Of a stretch of 5,805 nucleotides of DNA, positions 5,460-5,805 are shown piece by piece. A program made the position numbers and the translations under genes. The notes under the pieces were generated by a model that saw nothing but the letters and a program-made list of their open reading frames with translations, searched no databases and had not been told where the DNA came from. Position 1 is the stretch's first letter. Each line of letters begins with the position of its first letter. The DNA is taken from contig JANQIJ010000028.1 in NCBI GenBank assembly GCA_028282185.1, positions 1-5,805 on the forward strand. Reading direction: 5' to 3'. The DNA is from Rhodospirillales bacterium. GTDB taxonomy: Bacteria > Pseudomonadota > Alphaproteobacteria > Rhodospirillales > Casp-alpha2.

Positions 5460-5738
5460 TCAGGCGCCGCCGAGGGCCAAGGCGGCGACGACCATATAGC
5501 GCATCGTCTTGGCGACGGCGACGATGGCTAGGAAGCTCCAAAACGGTTCGCGCAGCATGCCCGCGGCGAGGGTCAGGGGGTCGCCGACAATCGGCATCCA
5601 GCTCATCAGCAGGCTCCAGCGGCCCCATTTGTGATACCAGCCACAGGCCTTGTCCATCTGATCGGGCGTCGCCGGGAACCATTTGCGGTCGCGGAAATGT
5701 TCGATCCAGCGGCCAAGCGCCCAATTGACGGCGGCGCC
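5460..5738 (-). CDS. yqaA: YqaA-type DedA/VTT membrane protein, 3' part only
   Basis: The minus strand from 5738 to 5463 reads GAAVNWALGRWIEHFRDRKW, then FPATPDQMDKACGWYHKWGR, WSLLMSWMPIVGDPLTLAAG and a hydrophobic C-terminal helix (SFLAIVAVAKTMRYMVVAAL), ending in TGA at 5460-5462. GRWSLLxSW-P-GDPLTLAAG is characteristic of YqaA, a small inner-membrane protein of the DedA/VTT (SNARE-associated) superfamily whose members may move lipids or other substrates. The N-terminal half is missing. Beyond about 5738 the DNA turns into an inverted copy of this same gene, and the frame meets a TGA at 5744-5742. The Met codon at 5657 is internal, not a start. The gfa remnant begins 83 bases downstream on the same strand, so the two may have formed an operon. 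The gene is partial, cut by the fold-back junction. Confidence 0.85.
   Translation of the reverse strand, partial: GAAVNWALGRWIEHFRDRKWFPATPDQMDKACGWYHKWGRWSLLMSWMPIVGDPLTLAAGMLREPFWSFLAIVAVAKTMRYMVVAALALGGA
5598..5668 (+). repeat. Left arm of a 71-bp perfect inverted repeat
   Basis: This arm lies inside the yqaA coding sequence and is the native-looking copy, since yqaA reads through it in frame. It is exactly complementary to 5735-5805, with 66 bases between the arms. Confidence 0.97.
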
Positions 5739-5805
5739 CGATCAGATGGACAAGGCCTGTGGCTGGTATCACAAATGGGGCCGCTGGAGCCTGCTGATGA
5801 GCTGG
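5735..5805 (-). repeat. Right arm of the inverted repeat, reaching the window end
   Basis: An exact inverted copy of 5598-5668 that continues to the last base of the window, so its real length is unknown. It begins within a short self-complementary stretch (GGCGTCGCCG at 5665-5674; CGGCGGCGCCCG at 5729-5740), the kind of microhomology seen at fold-back junctions. It carries no independent gene. Confidence 0.97.

Noticed and set aside
5125..5772. Minus-strand open frame of 215 residues beginning at 5772
   Set aside because: Only the part after the Met codon at 5376 resembles a protein family (GFA). The upstream part is antisense or out of frame to yqaA and begins inside the inverted copy; the end is frameshifted.

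Overview
The window looks like a GC-rich alphaproteobacterial chromosome segment. A Rhodospirillales-like bacterium is my inference, drawn from a COQ9-family ubiquinone protein beside rpsU, an alphaproteobacterial-style S21 protein, and codons rich in G or C at the third position. It is mostly housekeeping and signalling DNA. No insertion sequence, CRISPR array, tRNA, rRNA or phage gene was seen.

Left part (1-1313). The minus strand carries the edge of an open frame with a perfect SEC-C zinc motif that runs off the left end. Next comes rpsU (ribosomal protein S21) with its own terminator. A divergent intergenic region of about 190 bases separates rpsU from a plus-strand pair, a peptide deformylase and a COQ9-family protein, which overlap by four bases (ATGA). 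COQ9-type proteins are known as 'rpsU-divergently transcribed' proteins, and here a deformylase sits between the two partners.

Middle (2039-2549). This gap of about 510 bases holds no convincing gene. It does hold a strong intrinsic terminator pointing along the minus strand, preceded on that strand by three hairpins and an AT-rich, promoter-like segment. Two of the hairpins each contain one pair that is G-U on the minus strand but a C/A mismatch on the plus strand. This favours an unannotated minus-strand structured RNA.

Right-middle (2550-5018). A hypothetical protein of 296 residues is followed by a GAF-class III nucleotide cyclase of 506 residues. The spacer between them is 57 bases and contains two back-to-back hairpins. 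The cyclase keeps both metal-binding aspartates and the Asn/Arg pair, but has Asn and Ser where adenylate cyclases usually have Lys and Thr/Asp. Whether it makes cAMP or cGMP cannot be read from the sequence.

Right end (5078-5805, minus strand). A GFA/CENP-V-type zinc protein gene has lost its middle and changed frame, and the 3' part of a YqaA (DedA/VTT) membrane-protein gene follows. The last 71 bases of the window are an exact inverted copy of bases 5598-5668. This truncates yqaA in a way typical of a fold-back chimera at a contig end, although a real inverted duplication cannot be excluded.
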